Shown piece by piece: positions 6,762-15,058 of a stretch of DNA of 64,000 nucleotides (within the stretch, counting starts at the first letter, position 1; the number at the start of each line of letters is the position of its first letter). The notes below the pieces were generated by a model that had not been told where the DNA came from, did not search any database, and saw nothing but the letters and a program-made list of their open reading frames with translations. The DNA is from Ignavibacteria bacterium (GTDB taxonomy: Bacteria > Bacteroidota > Ignavibacteria > Ignavibacteriales > Ignavibacteriaceae): positions 1,364,001-1,428,000 of the forward strand of contig JAFLBV010000001.1 in assembly GCA_017302895.1 (NCBI GenBank), in the 5' to 3' direction. Both the position numbers and the translations under genes were made by a program.

Positions 6762-9700
6762 ATGAAATCCAAGAGCACATTTGTCTATATTATCATTTAT
6801 ATGTTACTTTCATCAAGTTTCACATTAGCTCAATGGGTACAAACCAACGGACCAGATCAAATGGTAAGATGCTTGGCTGTCTGTGGAACAAATCTGTTTG
6901 CTGGGACTATTTCTTCTGGAAATTTTGGACCAGGAATATATCTCTCAACAGATCATGGAACAAGCTGGACAGGGGTCAATAATGGAATAACTGGTCGTGG
7001 GTTGTTTGTTAATGCTCTTGCTGTCGATGGCACAAATTTGTTTGCAGGGACTCGGGGTGGAGTATATCTCTCGACAAATAATGGAACCAGCTGGACTCCT
7101 GTAAATAATGGACTACCTGATGGATGGGAGGTTACTTCTCTTGCTGTCAGTGGAACAAATCTGTTTGCAGGGATTTATGTTCTAGGAGTATATCTCTCGA
7201 CAAATAATGGAACCAGCTGGACTCCTGTAAATAATGGACTACCTGATGGATTGATTGTTAGTGCATTTGCTGTCAGTGGAACAAATCTGTTTGCCGGGAC
7301 TTATAGTCATGGAGTATATCTCTCAACTAATAATGGAACAACCTGGGCTCCTGTAAATAGTGGATTAACTGGTATTGCAATGTATGTTGATCATTTTGCT
7401 TTCATTGGAACAAATATGTTTGCAGGGACTCGAGGTGGTGGAGTATATCTCTCAACAAATAATGGGACAAGTTGGACTGCTGTAAATAATGGATTACCTG
7501 ATGGATCGATGGTTAATGGTTTTGCTGTCAGTGGAGCAAATCTGTTTGCAGCGACCTATTATGGTGGAGTATATCTCTCAACTAATAATGGAACGAGTTG
7601 GACTGCTGTAAATAGTGGATTACCTGGTACTGATTTGATTATTTCTGCTCTTGCTCTCAGTGGAGTAAATCTGTTTGCAGGAACATTTTGGCATAGGGTT
7701 TGGCGTCGTCCACTTTCTGAAATGATTGCAATCACGACATTTCCACACATACAAATATCTTCCTCTACAATTATCCAATCTGGCGTCCTTGAAATTACCG
7801 GTAATCAATTTACTCACGGAGGACAGGTATCTTTGGGATTCACAAGCTCTTCAGGGGTTAATATTCCACAAGTAATAATGAATGTAAATTCAAACGGAGA
7901 AATTAGTTATAATTTTAATGCTTCAACTTATCCGCCTGGCAATTATAATGTAGTTGGTTACGATATAACAACAAATAAATACACAATTAATAGATCATTT
8001 GAAATCATTTCCAGTGCGCCTGTTATTTATTCCATTAAAGTAACTGCGCCTTCCAGTGGATATATGGCCTATCCCGGACAGGAGTTTAGAGTCTCATGGA
8101 CAGATAAAATGAGTTTATCATCTAATTATCCAATGGTTGGTGCCTGGAGAAAGTACAAATATTTTATTGATTTATCTTCTGATGGTGGCTCGACATGGAA
8201 TAGAAAAGATAGTTTGTATGGTTTAGGCCCAATAGATGAATTTGTAAATCTAAACAAAGGTATTAGCCTAGATCAGCCGGGACAAAATTATAGAATTAAA
8301 ATTATCGATTTTTATAACACTTCCAGAAACGAAGTAAGCGCAGTATTTACAGTTTCAAATCAGGCACTCACCAATCTTAAAGCGGATTTCATGTGGGATT
8401 ACAGTTATAACAACCGGCTGGGAAAACCAATCGGGTGTGTGGCAGATGGAATTTCAAGGATTTATATCCGTTTATATAAAATAAATCCAAGCACGGGTAA
8501 GGATATAAGCAAAGTAGAATTTTCACTGAATGATGGAACTTCTGATTTGAGAACTAATGGAAAGTTAAAAGTTGCATCTGTTATTGATCAGTGGTCTGAT
8601 GAGGCAAATGGAGCGAATTTACTTTCAGCGTCAGTTAATTCTGCAATTAACGATACATTTTGGGTATGGTATGTAGCTCCTGACGATTTCGTCAGAACCG
8701 GCTACGGGGATGAATTTGATGGTTCCAGAGAGGTACAATTAACAATAAATGCGACATATACAGATAACACTTTTGAAATCGTACCTGTTAATCCCATTAA
8801 AATTTACCGACCCCCTTTAATGTTAGTACATGGTTTGGGTGACTACCCAGTTTTATGGGATCATTATCCTCTAAAGATTGAATATAGTTATTTATTTCCA
8901 ATTATTTCGACTCCACCAATCGGCAATAGAGACCATTATGAGTATAATGCGAAAGGCTTATTAAAGTTGAATAATTCTCTTGATGGAGATTCTTTTGAAG
9001 ATGTAATCGAATCAACGAGAGTGGATAAACGGGTTGCCTGTAATCAGTTATATTATGTTGGTCATAGTATGGGAGGCATATTACCCCGCTATTGTGAAAC
9101 CTATCTGAACAGTAGTTTTAAGACACCCAGAAATTATAATAGTGGTTTTATTAATAAACTCATCACAATTGATACGCCGCATAGAGGTTCGCCTTGGGCA
9201 GATTATTTATATAGTCTAAATACATCCGGTGCCTATATCGCAAAAATTTTCAGTCTTTGTCCAGGATTTTTTCTCAATGCGTTTTTTGATTTTAACTATC
9301 GAGTATCGCCGGCGGTTAATGATTTGAGAATTAACGGCGGAGTAAAATTTAATACCTCTGCTATTAAAGCTAATGCAATAGTGGGTGATATGATAGATGG
9401 CAATGAACCGGATATAAACAATATTCCAAATTCAATTATTGACCAATTAAATTATAATAAATTTTTTCCCATCGGCTTATCCTTTTTAGACCTGTTTCAT
9501 AATAAACCATTTTATTTTTCAAAAAGAAATTTTTTGAAGAAAATTAACGAAAATCTTTATTCATTTAATAACCAAAATGATTTTATAGCTAATAGTGATT
9601 TTATTGTTAGTACAAACAGCCAGGGATCGGATCCTGATATAACAGCCTCAAATATATCCTACATTAGTGGATATTTCCATTCTCAATTAACAGGTTCGCC

Positions 9701-10997
9701 GGGCATTGTTAATGCTACCTATAATAAAGTAATTGAGATATTGAATTCAAGTATTGATTCGCCACTTTTAGGGTACTTCTCCCAAACTTACTCTACCAGT
9801 ACAAAATTGGCAGATAAAATCAATACTGCAGTGATATCGAAATTAGATACTACATTCATAACTCCTTTCGAACCCATTCCATTTTCTTCTTTCAATGTGA
9901 ACAGTAATAAAAACATTTCATTTTATATTAGTGATACAACCGGTTTGTCAAATGTCGGTATCATATTTCAGACTAATAGTTTTCAAACTTCAGAAAAGAA
10001 TTTTAGTTATAATTTTAGTGTACAAACGGATGGTAATTATTTAGATACACAAAAGGTTTTAATTTATGCATTTTATCAAAGGGGTGATTCGGTAATACTA
10101 TCAACCAAGGAAATACCGGTAATTGTATCAACGGATGAAAGTCTGATATCATTCAATGTAACTCAAAAAGTATTTAAAATGCGTAAAGGGGATAGACAGA
10201 CCCCTAACTTTAAGGGCGTTTTCGATACATTTCTTTCTGAAATTGGTACTCAGGGAACATGTATCTCTACCGTTGTTGAAAATGAAAATATTGTAAGGTT
10301 TAACGATAGCGAAAAAACATTTGAAGCTGTTGGAAACGGGGAAACCTGTGCAATAGTCAGCTACAAGGGAAAATCTGACACGGTTTATTTCAAAATAAAT
10401 GGGGAGGGGTTTGTACCTGTTGAATTGACATCTTTTACCGGAGTTCAGAGTGGAAATAAGATTTCATTAAAATGGGAAACACAAACAGAGACAAATAACA
10501 GGGGTTTTGAAATTGAAAGGAAAAACCTAAATGAAAAGGATTTCACAAGGATAGGTTTTATCGACGGCAATGGAACTACCACCAAACCGAGAGGCTACAG
10601 TTTTATCGATTCTCCGATAGAAGAGGATCTGTATTTTTATCGGGTAAAGCAGATTGATTATGATGGATCATTTACTTATACACCGACCATACAAGTTGAC
10701 TTTCATGGTGTTCCTGTGAATTTTGCTTTATTTCAAAATTTTCCCAATCCGTTTAATCCAGTAACAAAGATCAGGTATTCCATCCCAAATACAAGCACGG
10801 TAAAAATTCGGATTTATAACTCTTTAGGTGAAATGGTTAAACAAATTGTTAATGAAATACAGGGAGCAAATAATTATGAAATCGAATTTGATGGATCAGG
10901 ATTTGCAAGTGGAGTTTATTTCTATTCACTTGAGGCATATGCACTTGAAGGTGGGCTGAGATTTCAGAATACGAAAAAAATGATAGTATTAAAATAA
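6762..10997 (+). CDS. Secreted propeller-lipase fusion with T9SS C-terminal sorting domain
   Basis: 1411 aa. A signal peptide (about residues 1-24) is followed by six nearly identical 42-aa repeats plus one degenerate copy (about 58-310), each with GVYLSTNNGTSW (Asp-box) and VSGTNLFAGT, probably one seven-bladed propeller. Beta-rich linker domains follow. An alpha/beta-hydrolase of PGAP1/lipase type spans about 685-900: LMLVHGLGDYPVLWDHY, YYVGHSMGGILPRY with the nucleophile Ser in GHSMG (767-771), and ITIDTPHRGSPWADYL. The C-terminal 85 residues are a T9SS type A domain (FQNFPNPFNPVTKIRYSIP ... GVYFYSLEA ... KMIVLK), so the protein is exported by T9SS and attached or released at the surface. 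The substrate is unknown; ester or lipid hydrolysis is inferred from the fold. It is flanked by mobile-element debris. Confidence 0.88.
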   Translation: MKSKSTFVYIIIYMLLSSSFTLAQWVQTNGPDQMVRCLAVCGTNLFAGTISSGNFGPGIYLSTDHGTSWTGVNNGITGRGLFVNALAVDGTNLFAGTRGGVYLSTNNGTSWTPVNNGLPDGWEVTSLAVSGTNLFAGIYVLGVYLSTNNGTSWTPVNNGLPDGLIVSAFAVSGTNLFAGTYSHGVYLSTNNGTTWAPVNSGLTGIAMYVDHFAFIGTNMFAGTRGGGVYLSTNNGTSWTAVNNGLPDGSMVNGFAVSGANLFAATYYGGVYLSTNNGTSWTAVNSGLPGTDLIISALALSGVNLFAGTFWHRVWRRPLSEMIAITTFPHIQISSSTIIQSGVLEITGNQFTHGGQVSLGFTSSSGVNIPQVIMNVNSNGEISYNFNASTYPPGNYNVVGYDITTNKYTINRSFEIISSAPVIYSIKVTAPSSGYMAYPGQEFRVSWTDKMSLSSNYPMVGAWRKYKYFIDLSSDGGSTWNRKDSLYGLGPIDEFVNLNKGISLDQPGQNYRIKIIDFYNTSRNEVSAVFTVSNQALTNLKADFMWDYSYNNRLGKPIGCVADGISRIYIRLYKINPSTGKDISKVEFSLNDGTSDLRTNGKLKVASVIDQWSDEANGANLLSASVNSAINDTFWVWYVAPDDFVRTGYGDEFDGSREVQLTINATYTDNTFEIVPVNPIKIYRPPLMLVHGLGDYPVLWDHYPLKIEYSYLFPIISTPPIGNRDHYEYNAKGLLKLNNSLDGDSFEDVIESTRVDKRVACNQLYYVGHSMGGILPRYCETYLNSSFKTPRNYNSGFINKLITIDTPHRGSPWADYLYSLNTSGAYIAKIFSLCPGFFLNAFFDFNYRVSPAVNDLRINGGVKFNTSAIKANAIVGDMIDGNEPDINNIPNSIIDQLNYNKFFPIGLSFLDLFHNKPFYFSKRNFLKKINENLYSFNNQNDFIANSDFIVSTNSQGSDPDITASNISYISGYFHSQLTGSPGIVNATYNKVIEILNSSIDSPLLGYFSQTYSTSTKLADKINTAVISKLDTTFITPFEPIPFSSFNVNSNKNISFYISDTTGLSNVGIIFQTNSFQTSEKNFSYNFSVQTDGNYLDTQKVLIYAFYQRGDSVILSTKEIPVIVSTDESLISFNVTQKVFKMRKGDRQTPNFKGVFDTFLSEIGTQGTCISTVVENENIVRFNDSEKTFEAVGNGETCAIVSYKGKSDTVYFKINGEGFVPVELTSFTGVQSGNKISLKWETQTETNNRGFEIERKNLNEKDFTRIGFIDGNGTTTKPRGYSFIDSPIEEDLYFYRVKQIDYDGSFTYTPTIQVDFHGVPVNFALFQNFPNPFNPVTKIRYSIPNTSTVKIRIYNSLGEMVKQIVNEIQGANNYEIEFDGSGFASGVYFYSLEAYALEGGLRFQNTKKMIVLK
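6933..7690 (+). repeat. Tandem 126-bp coding repeats (propeller blades)
   Basis: Copies of the GGA(A/G)TATATCTCTC(A/G)AC motif begin at 6933, 7059, 7185, 7311, 7440 and 7566, a spacing of 126 bp (once 129), followed by one degenerate seventh unit. DNA identity between neighbouring units is high, with whole 40-bp blocks unchanged between 7185 and 7059, which suggests recent expansion or homogenisation. Confidence 0.9.
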
Positions 10998-11032
10998 CAA
11001 CTAATACATTCATTATAGTTGACGGTTTCTAA

Positions 11033-11084
11033 TGCTTAATCTTAACTTCATAACTAACTATTCTACTTTTTGGTGAACCAGTAC
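11033..11084 (-). repeat. Left inverted repeat of the 11.06-12.50 kb cassette
   Basis: The 21 bp at 11064-11084 (beginning TACTTTTTGGTGAACC) are the perfect reverse complement of 12484-12504. Weaker similarity extends outward for about 30 bp on both sides. It lies just downstream of the propeller-lipase gene. Confidence 0.8.
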
Positions 11085-11115
11085 AGTGCCCTTAATAGGC
11101 ATTGAATGGAGATAG

Positions 11116-12387
11116 ATGAAAAAATCATTTTTTTTTGCAATAATTTTATTCACCATAATCTTACCTCATCCAAGGGATCAGGTCAAACTTACAACCGAAC
11201 GGGGTACGATCATAGTTGATCTAAAAAACCCTGAAGGAGATGCGGAATCCTTTAATAAACATTTTGACGATCTTCAGTCTTGGTATGATTATGGTACAGT
11301 AAGTATACAAAAAGACCCGACAGTAGAGAAATATATTTTCACTATTACCCCCGTTGGAGTATTCGGTGACAGTACACCTGTGAGAGATGTAAGTTTACAA
11401 AGTACTGATACTTCAGACGTGTCCCATATCCTCAAGAATTATATAGATATGGATACGGGCTATCTGACTCTCGAGGATGTTGAACCGGCAAAAGGTAAAT
11501 CGAAGTTCGAATACAAACTCTTAAAGGGGGATAAATTCACTTATAAGATTACTTCCATCATAGATTTCTCCCTCGATGCGAAAACAGAGCAAGTAGTTGA
11601 CACAAAAATGCATCTCAAATATGTACACCTTGTCGATTTCGAGGTCAAGAATGTAGATATAACCAAGATAGCAGAAGTAAAAGTGACCATCAGAAGCATT
11701 AATATAAAGTCGAAAATTAATGGTGAAATTAGTGAGTACAGGACGGGCGACAAACTCGACTCTGCGAAAGAGGTTGACTATAGGTCTGAAAAGGCTTTAA
11801 CCTCCCACCCGTTTTTTGTGAGAATCGACAAGAACGGAGGAATTCGCGAAATATTTGGGATAAACAGTATAGTAGATGCCATAACCATTCAGAGGGATGG
11901 TGAAATGGATTCAGATCATAAAAATATAACTGCCGATTTGATAAAAAGTCGTCTCGAAGATATAATCAGGCAGGTATTCGTATCGTTCTCTCCTGGGTCA
12001 CTTAAGGCAAACGAAACCTTCAAAGACAAGAGACCTGAAAAAAACATTATTGGCGGGTACAACTTAAATACCACCATACTTTATACCTTGAGAGAAAAAG
12101 GTAAATATAAAGGAAGCAACATCTCTGTAATTGAGGTGGGGTATGATTTCTCTTGCGATTTATTTCCTCAACTTAAGGAACAGGGTGTAAAATTTGACAG
12201 GACTAAGTTTACCTACGATGGGAGAATATTCTATAATGACGATCTTGGCAAACTTCAGAAATTAAAAACCGATGTTACTTCAGAGGTTGCGTTAAGTGGA
12301 AGAATCCATAATGGTAAAGGTGGAGTAATGGATTATACACACATTCAAAAAACACGCTCACTTACAGTTTCTGAAATTATTAAATAG
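11116..12387 (+). CDS. Secreted protein of unknown function in an inverted-repeat-bounded cassette
   Basis: 423 aa. An N-terminal hydrophobic stretch (about residues 4-17) looks like a signal peptide, without a clear lipobox. The rest is rich in alternating charged and beta-prone residues, with KLLKGDKFTYKITS at about 134-147 and YNLNTTILYTLREKG near 315; no enzyme motif and no T9SS tail is present. 'L-x-x-G-(D/Q)-x-(Y/F)' openings of this kind occur in families of secreted proteins such as DUF6263, but I cannot confirm membership. GGAGAT lies a few bases before the ATG. The gene is the only one between the perfect 21-bp inverted repeats at 11064-11084 and 12484-12504. It is AT-rich like its surroundings. 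Confidence 0.75.
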   Translation: MKKSFFFAIILFTIILPHPRDQVKLTTERGTIIVDLKNPEGDAESFNKHFDDLQSWYDYGTVSIQKDPTVEKYIFTITPVGVFGDSTPVRDVSLQSTDTSDVSHILKNYIDMDTGYLTLEDVEPAKGKSKFEYKLLKGDKFTYKITSIIDFSLDAKTEQVVDTKMHLKYVHLVDFEVKNVDITKIAEVKVTIRSINIKSKINGEISEYRTGDKLDSAKEVDYRSEKALTSHPFFVRIDKNGGIREIFGINSIVDAITIQRDGEMDSDHKNITADLIKSRLEDIIRQVFVSFSPGSLKANETFKDKRPEKNIIGGYNLNTTILYTLREKGKYKGSNISVIEVGYDFSCDLFPQLKEQGVKFDRTKFTYDGRIFYNDDLGKLQKLKTDVTSEVALSGRIHNGKGGVMDYTHIQKTRSLTVSEIIK

Positions 12388-12712
12388 TATAACTTTGGAA
12401 ACCCGGGCTTCTAGTGTGGTGATTTTAAAATTGGCATACTAATCCTTTAAAGCCTTGCCCTTATCTGTCCCCTGAAAAGGTTTGTACTGGTTCACCAAAA
12501 AGTAAGATAATTAAATAAGGAATTAAGATATCATGGCGAGAATATTTCTCTCTAATCCTCATAGTTGAGCTTCGAAAAATATATTTTTTCTTTCCAGAGC
12601 ACTTTGATCAATGCTCATCGGCAAAAAGTTTTCGGGCATCAGGTAGTGCAGAGTATAGTGTACCTTTCCGGCGTTAAAGTACTACAGATATTTATCGCCT
12701 GCTTGGATAGTC
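12388..12712. other. Gene-free stretch made mostly of dispersed repeat copy 2
   Basis: After the stop at 12387, about 95 bp of unremarkable sequence precede the right inverted repeat (12484-12504), which is also the start of the 350-bp repeat shared with 1723-2072. Confidence 0.6.
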
Positions 12713-12836
12713 TCAACCCGGATTAAGCGTCACTTTCGAAACCGGCAGAATTCCTTTCTGAACAGCTCTTCGATATTTTGGAGTATGCTTTAATATTTGG
12801 AAATTTTTTGACTGAACCCAATAGAAGGGTTCCGGT
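12484..12836 (+). repeat. Dispersed repeat copy 2, starting with the right inverted repeat
   Basis: The first 21 bp pair perfectly with 11064-11084 in inverted orientation. The whole segment aligns with 1723-2072 and covers the 3' end of the broken minus-strand gene at 12713-13170. Confidence 0.8.
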
Positions 12837-13170
12837 GCTCTTAATTTTGCAATATCCGGAGCCTTTGAGTTTAACCAGTTCTTGAGCCAATCCAATTTCT
12901 TTAGTACCACATCCACTTCGCCAGTGGTTGCCGGATGAACTTCCACAAATATGACCTTGCCGTTAAATCCGATGACATAATCCCACCGGTTGGCTCTTGG
13001 GTAAAGAGCGACAGTTGTTGTATCGATATCAACGCTCCCCTCCACTTTAACATTATTTGGTACCATAACTTTTGAGGAGTATTTCCCAAGTGCTGAAGGA
13101 TCAGTCCTGTTATTTTATGAAACACCCCCAGTGAATAACCAGTGAAGAAATCTCTTTTGAACAATGCCAA
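12713..13170 (-). pseudogene. Frameshifted conserved small gene, unknown function
   Basis: Two overlapping minus-strand frames appear to be one broken gene. The upstream frame from the ATG at 13170 reads MALFKRDFFTGYSLGVFHK then ITG; the downstream frame continues TDPSALGKYSSKVMVPNNVK and runs to the stop at 12713. The shift lies near 13110 at an A-rich run (CATAAAATAACAG). The downstream 117 residues contain RANRWDYVIGFNGKVIFVEV followed by HPATTGEVDVVLKKLDWLKN, an alternating strand pattern with Asp, then Glu-x-His, that could be a PD-(D/E)xK-like core, but this is a guess. A 3' fragment of a second copy lies at 1948-2046. A translational frameshift or a sequencing error cannot be excluded. 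Confidence 0.6.
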
Positions 13171-13299
13171 ATATAACTATTTTTGGGGGGATGATTATCG
13201 GGGAGAGAGGGGGGATTGATGCTGAGAAAATTTTATCTTTACCCGCAGAGTTGTATTTTAGGCAGATGAATTTTATTAATCATTGAAGGAGTCCGATGT

Positions 13300-13674
13300 A
13301 TGAGAAAAGACCTCTCCTCGATAGATCAGTACATTTCTGAAGCTGATGAAAACGCAAAGGAAATGCTTCGTTCGCTGCGCGAAATAATTTCTAATGCTGC
13401 ACCCGGTACAACAGAGTGCATAAGTTACGGCATGCCGGCATTTCGTCTCAGGCGGGTGGTTGTGTATTTTGCAGCTTTCAAAAATCATGTCAGCCTTTTC
13501 CCCGGAGCGTCGGGTGTTGCAACATTTGCAGAGGAATTGAAACAATGGAAGTGTTCGAAAGGCACGATACAATTCCCGTTAGGTCAACCGCTTCCGGTCG
13601 AACTCATCCAAAAAATTGTTGCTTTCAGGTTGAAGGAAGAAACTGAAAGAGATAATTCAAGAAAAAACACTTGA
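13300..13674 (+). CDS. DUF1801 / YdhG-like small protein
   Basis: 124 aa, the usual size for DUF1801. Family features: the N-terminal helical part SIDQYISEADENAKEMLRSL, then TTECISYGMPAFRL (about 38-51), VVYFAAFKNHVSLFPG and the C-terminal KGTIQFPLGQPLPVELIQKI. Members have been named iron chaperone (frataxin-like YdhG), but the function is not settled. The gene stands alone between a broken gene and a tandem-repeat array; the array begins about 25 bp after its stop. Confidence 0.85.
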   Translation: MRKDLSSIDQYISEADENAKEMLRSLREIISNAAPGTTECISYGMPAFRLRRVVVYFAAFKNHVSLFPGASGVATFAEELKQWKCSKGTIQFPLGQPLPVELIQKIVAFRLKEETERDNSRKNT

Positions 13675-13699
13675 CAAGTGATCCAATAATTGCGGAATT

Positions 13700-13985
13700 G
13701 TCACTCCTTTTCAGATTTCGAAGGTTTGTCGGTAGGACAATCGAGGACGATTGTCGCTCCTTTTCAGATTTAGAGAGTTTGTCGGCAGGACAATCGAGGA
13801 CGATTGTCGCTCCTTTTCAGATTTCGCGGGTTTGTCGGTATGACAATCGAGGACGATTGTCGCTCCTTTTCAGATTATGAGAGTTTGTCGGTAGGACAAT
13901 CGAGGACGATTGTCGCTCCTTTTCAGATTTCGCGAGTTTGTCGGTAGGACAATCGAGGACGATTGTCGCTCCTTTTCAGATTATG
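13700..13985 (+). repeat. 53-bp tandem repeat array with a perfect hairpin in each unit
   Basis: The word GTC(G/A)CTCCTTTTCAGATT recurs at 13700, 13753, 13806, 13859, 13912 and 13965, exactly every 53 bp, giving five full units and a partial sixth. Each unit holds GACAATCG-AGGA-CGATTGTC, an 8-bp perfect stem with a four-base AGGA loop. Variation is confined to a few bases after CAGATT. A reading frame passes through part of the array but looks like a by-product of the repeats. The array lies just 3' of the DUF1801 gene. Confidence 0.92.
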
Positions 13986-14277
13986 ATAATTTGTGAATAA
14001 ACAATACAGATTGAAAATCCGTGAGAATCTCCCAAAGGGATGCCTTCGGCACGTTACATCCGTTAAATCCGTGTTCCATTCTTCCATCCGTGGGGATCCG
14101 TGTTACATCCGTGAAATCCGTGTTACCATAAGCCTCTCTGCGTTAATCTGTTTAATCTGCGTGTATCTGCGTCCCCTACCCATATGTCGCCACAAGGGCT
14201 CATTTTGAAGTGTCGCCCAGGTTCTACCCATATATCGCCACAAGGGCTCTACTCGCTGCAATAAATTATTTGTAATA
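13986..14277. repeat. Degenerate short repeats before the fatty-acid operon
   Basis: From about 14013 to 14165 the words ATCCGTG, TTACATCCGT and TTAATCTG recur at short, irregular spacing. At 14176-14201 and 14224-14249 a 26-bp direct repeat (CTACCCATAT(G/A)TCGCCACAA continuing GGGCTC) occurs with one mismatch. No gene is present. This stretch lies directly upstream of the operon, so its promoter should be here or just beyond, but no clear -10/-35 pair could be assigned. Confidence 0.65.
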
Positions 14278-14325
14278 ATGGTCTTGGGTTCTTATATTTG
14301 TAGTTCGATTTTTTGGACAATTGCG

Positions 14326-14832
14326 TTGAAAATAAAGATATCCGCATTGGAGTTTGGCAGGAACGAGTTGGATTACACAGGAAATGTGTCAGAACTTGGT
14401 CTGGAAGCGCCATTTTACGGTAATTACGAACTTTTTATATCGATTGACAAGACACATCAGCAGCTATTGGTGGATGTGAATTTGCTTGTAAATGCGAAAT
14501 TTGAGTGCGACAGGTGCACGACAGACTTCGAGTCGAAGCGGGATATCAGCTTTACACTTCTCTATCTTTTTGATGAAAGAAGTCAGGAGACGGATGATCC
14601 CGATGTAAATTATTTATCGAGGGAAGCGGATAAAATAGATATTACAACCGAGTTGTACGACTATGCATATCTGGATATACCGTTCAAGAAATTGTGCAGT
14701 GAGGATTGCAAAGGACTTTGCCCCCGCTGCGGAACAGACCTGAACAAAAGTGATTGTAAATGTGAAAAAGACCCGATAAACCCTGTATGGGCGGATCTTG
14801 AGAAACTAAAAGACGATTTTAAAGAAGATTAA
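14326..14832 (+). CDS. DUF177 (YceD-like) Cys-rich protein upstream of rpmF
   Basis: 168 aa from a TTG at 14326, chosen because family members usually begin 'M-K-I-K-I-S'; an ATG at 14278 in frame would add 16 residues without family character. The central CDRC and the C-terminal CSEDCKGLCPRCG with DCKC are the Cys clusters typical of this family. DUF177/YceD is conserved just upstream of rpmF and is linked to 23S rRNA accumulation in plants and some bacteria. Here it is followed after 29 bp by rpmF, the standard arrangement. Confidence 0.88.
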   Translation: MKIKISALEFGRNELDYTGNVSELGLEAPFYGNYELFISIDKTHQQLLVDVNLLVNAKFECDRCTTDFESKRDISFTLLYLFDERSQETDDPDVNYLSREADKIDITTELYDYAYLDIPFKKLCSEDCKGLCPRCGTDLNKSDCKCEKDPINPVWADLEKLKDDFKED

Positions 14833-14861
14833 TTAATAACTTAAATTGACGGAAATTAGCG

Positions 14862-15041
14862 ATGCCAAATCCTAAAAGAAAAATGTCGAGAACCAGAAGA
14901 GACAAAAGAAGAACACACTATAAAGCTGTTGCTCCTTCAGTAGGTTCATGTCCAAATTGTGGTGAAGTAAAGATGAATCACCATGCATGCCCTTCCTGCG
15001 GATATTATGCAGGAAGATCGATGTTTCTGCCCAAGAAATAG
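14862..15041 (+). CDS. rpmF: 50S ribosomal protein L32
   Basis: 59 aa. It begins MPNPKRKMSRTRRDKRRTHY, the hallmark of L32, and has two zinc-binding CxxC pairs (CPNCG, CPSCG at about 30-47). It is a structural component of the large ribosomal subunit. It sits in its classical place between DUF177 and plsX, 17 bp before plsX, and is in the same operon. Confidence 0.97.
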   Translation: MPNPKRKMSRTRRDKRRTHYKAVAPSVGSCPNCGEVKMNHHACPSCGYYAGRSMFLPKK

Positions 15042-15058
15042 TCTGACCGGCGAATAAG

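Noticed and set aside
6734..6982. 82-aa frame overlapping the start of the propeller-lipase gene
   Set aside because: It is a shifted reading of the same DNA; the 1411-aa frame has the signal peptide and repeats.
13671..13880. 69-aa plus-strand frame inside the 53-bp tandem array
   Set aside because: The 53-bp period is not a multiple of three, the peptide is a by-product of the repeat, and no ribosome binding site is visible.
13700..13985. CRISPR array
   Set aside because: The units are contiguous 53-bp copies with no unique spacers and no cas genes nearby; the stems lie in the middle of tandem units.
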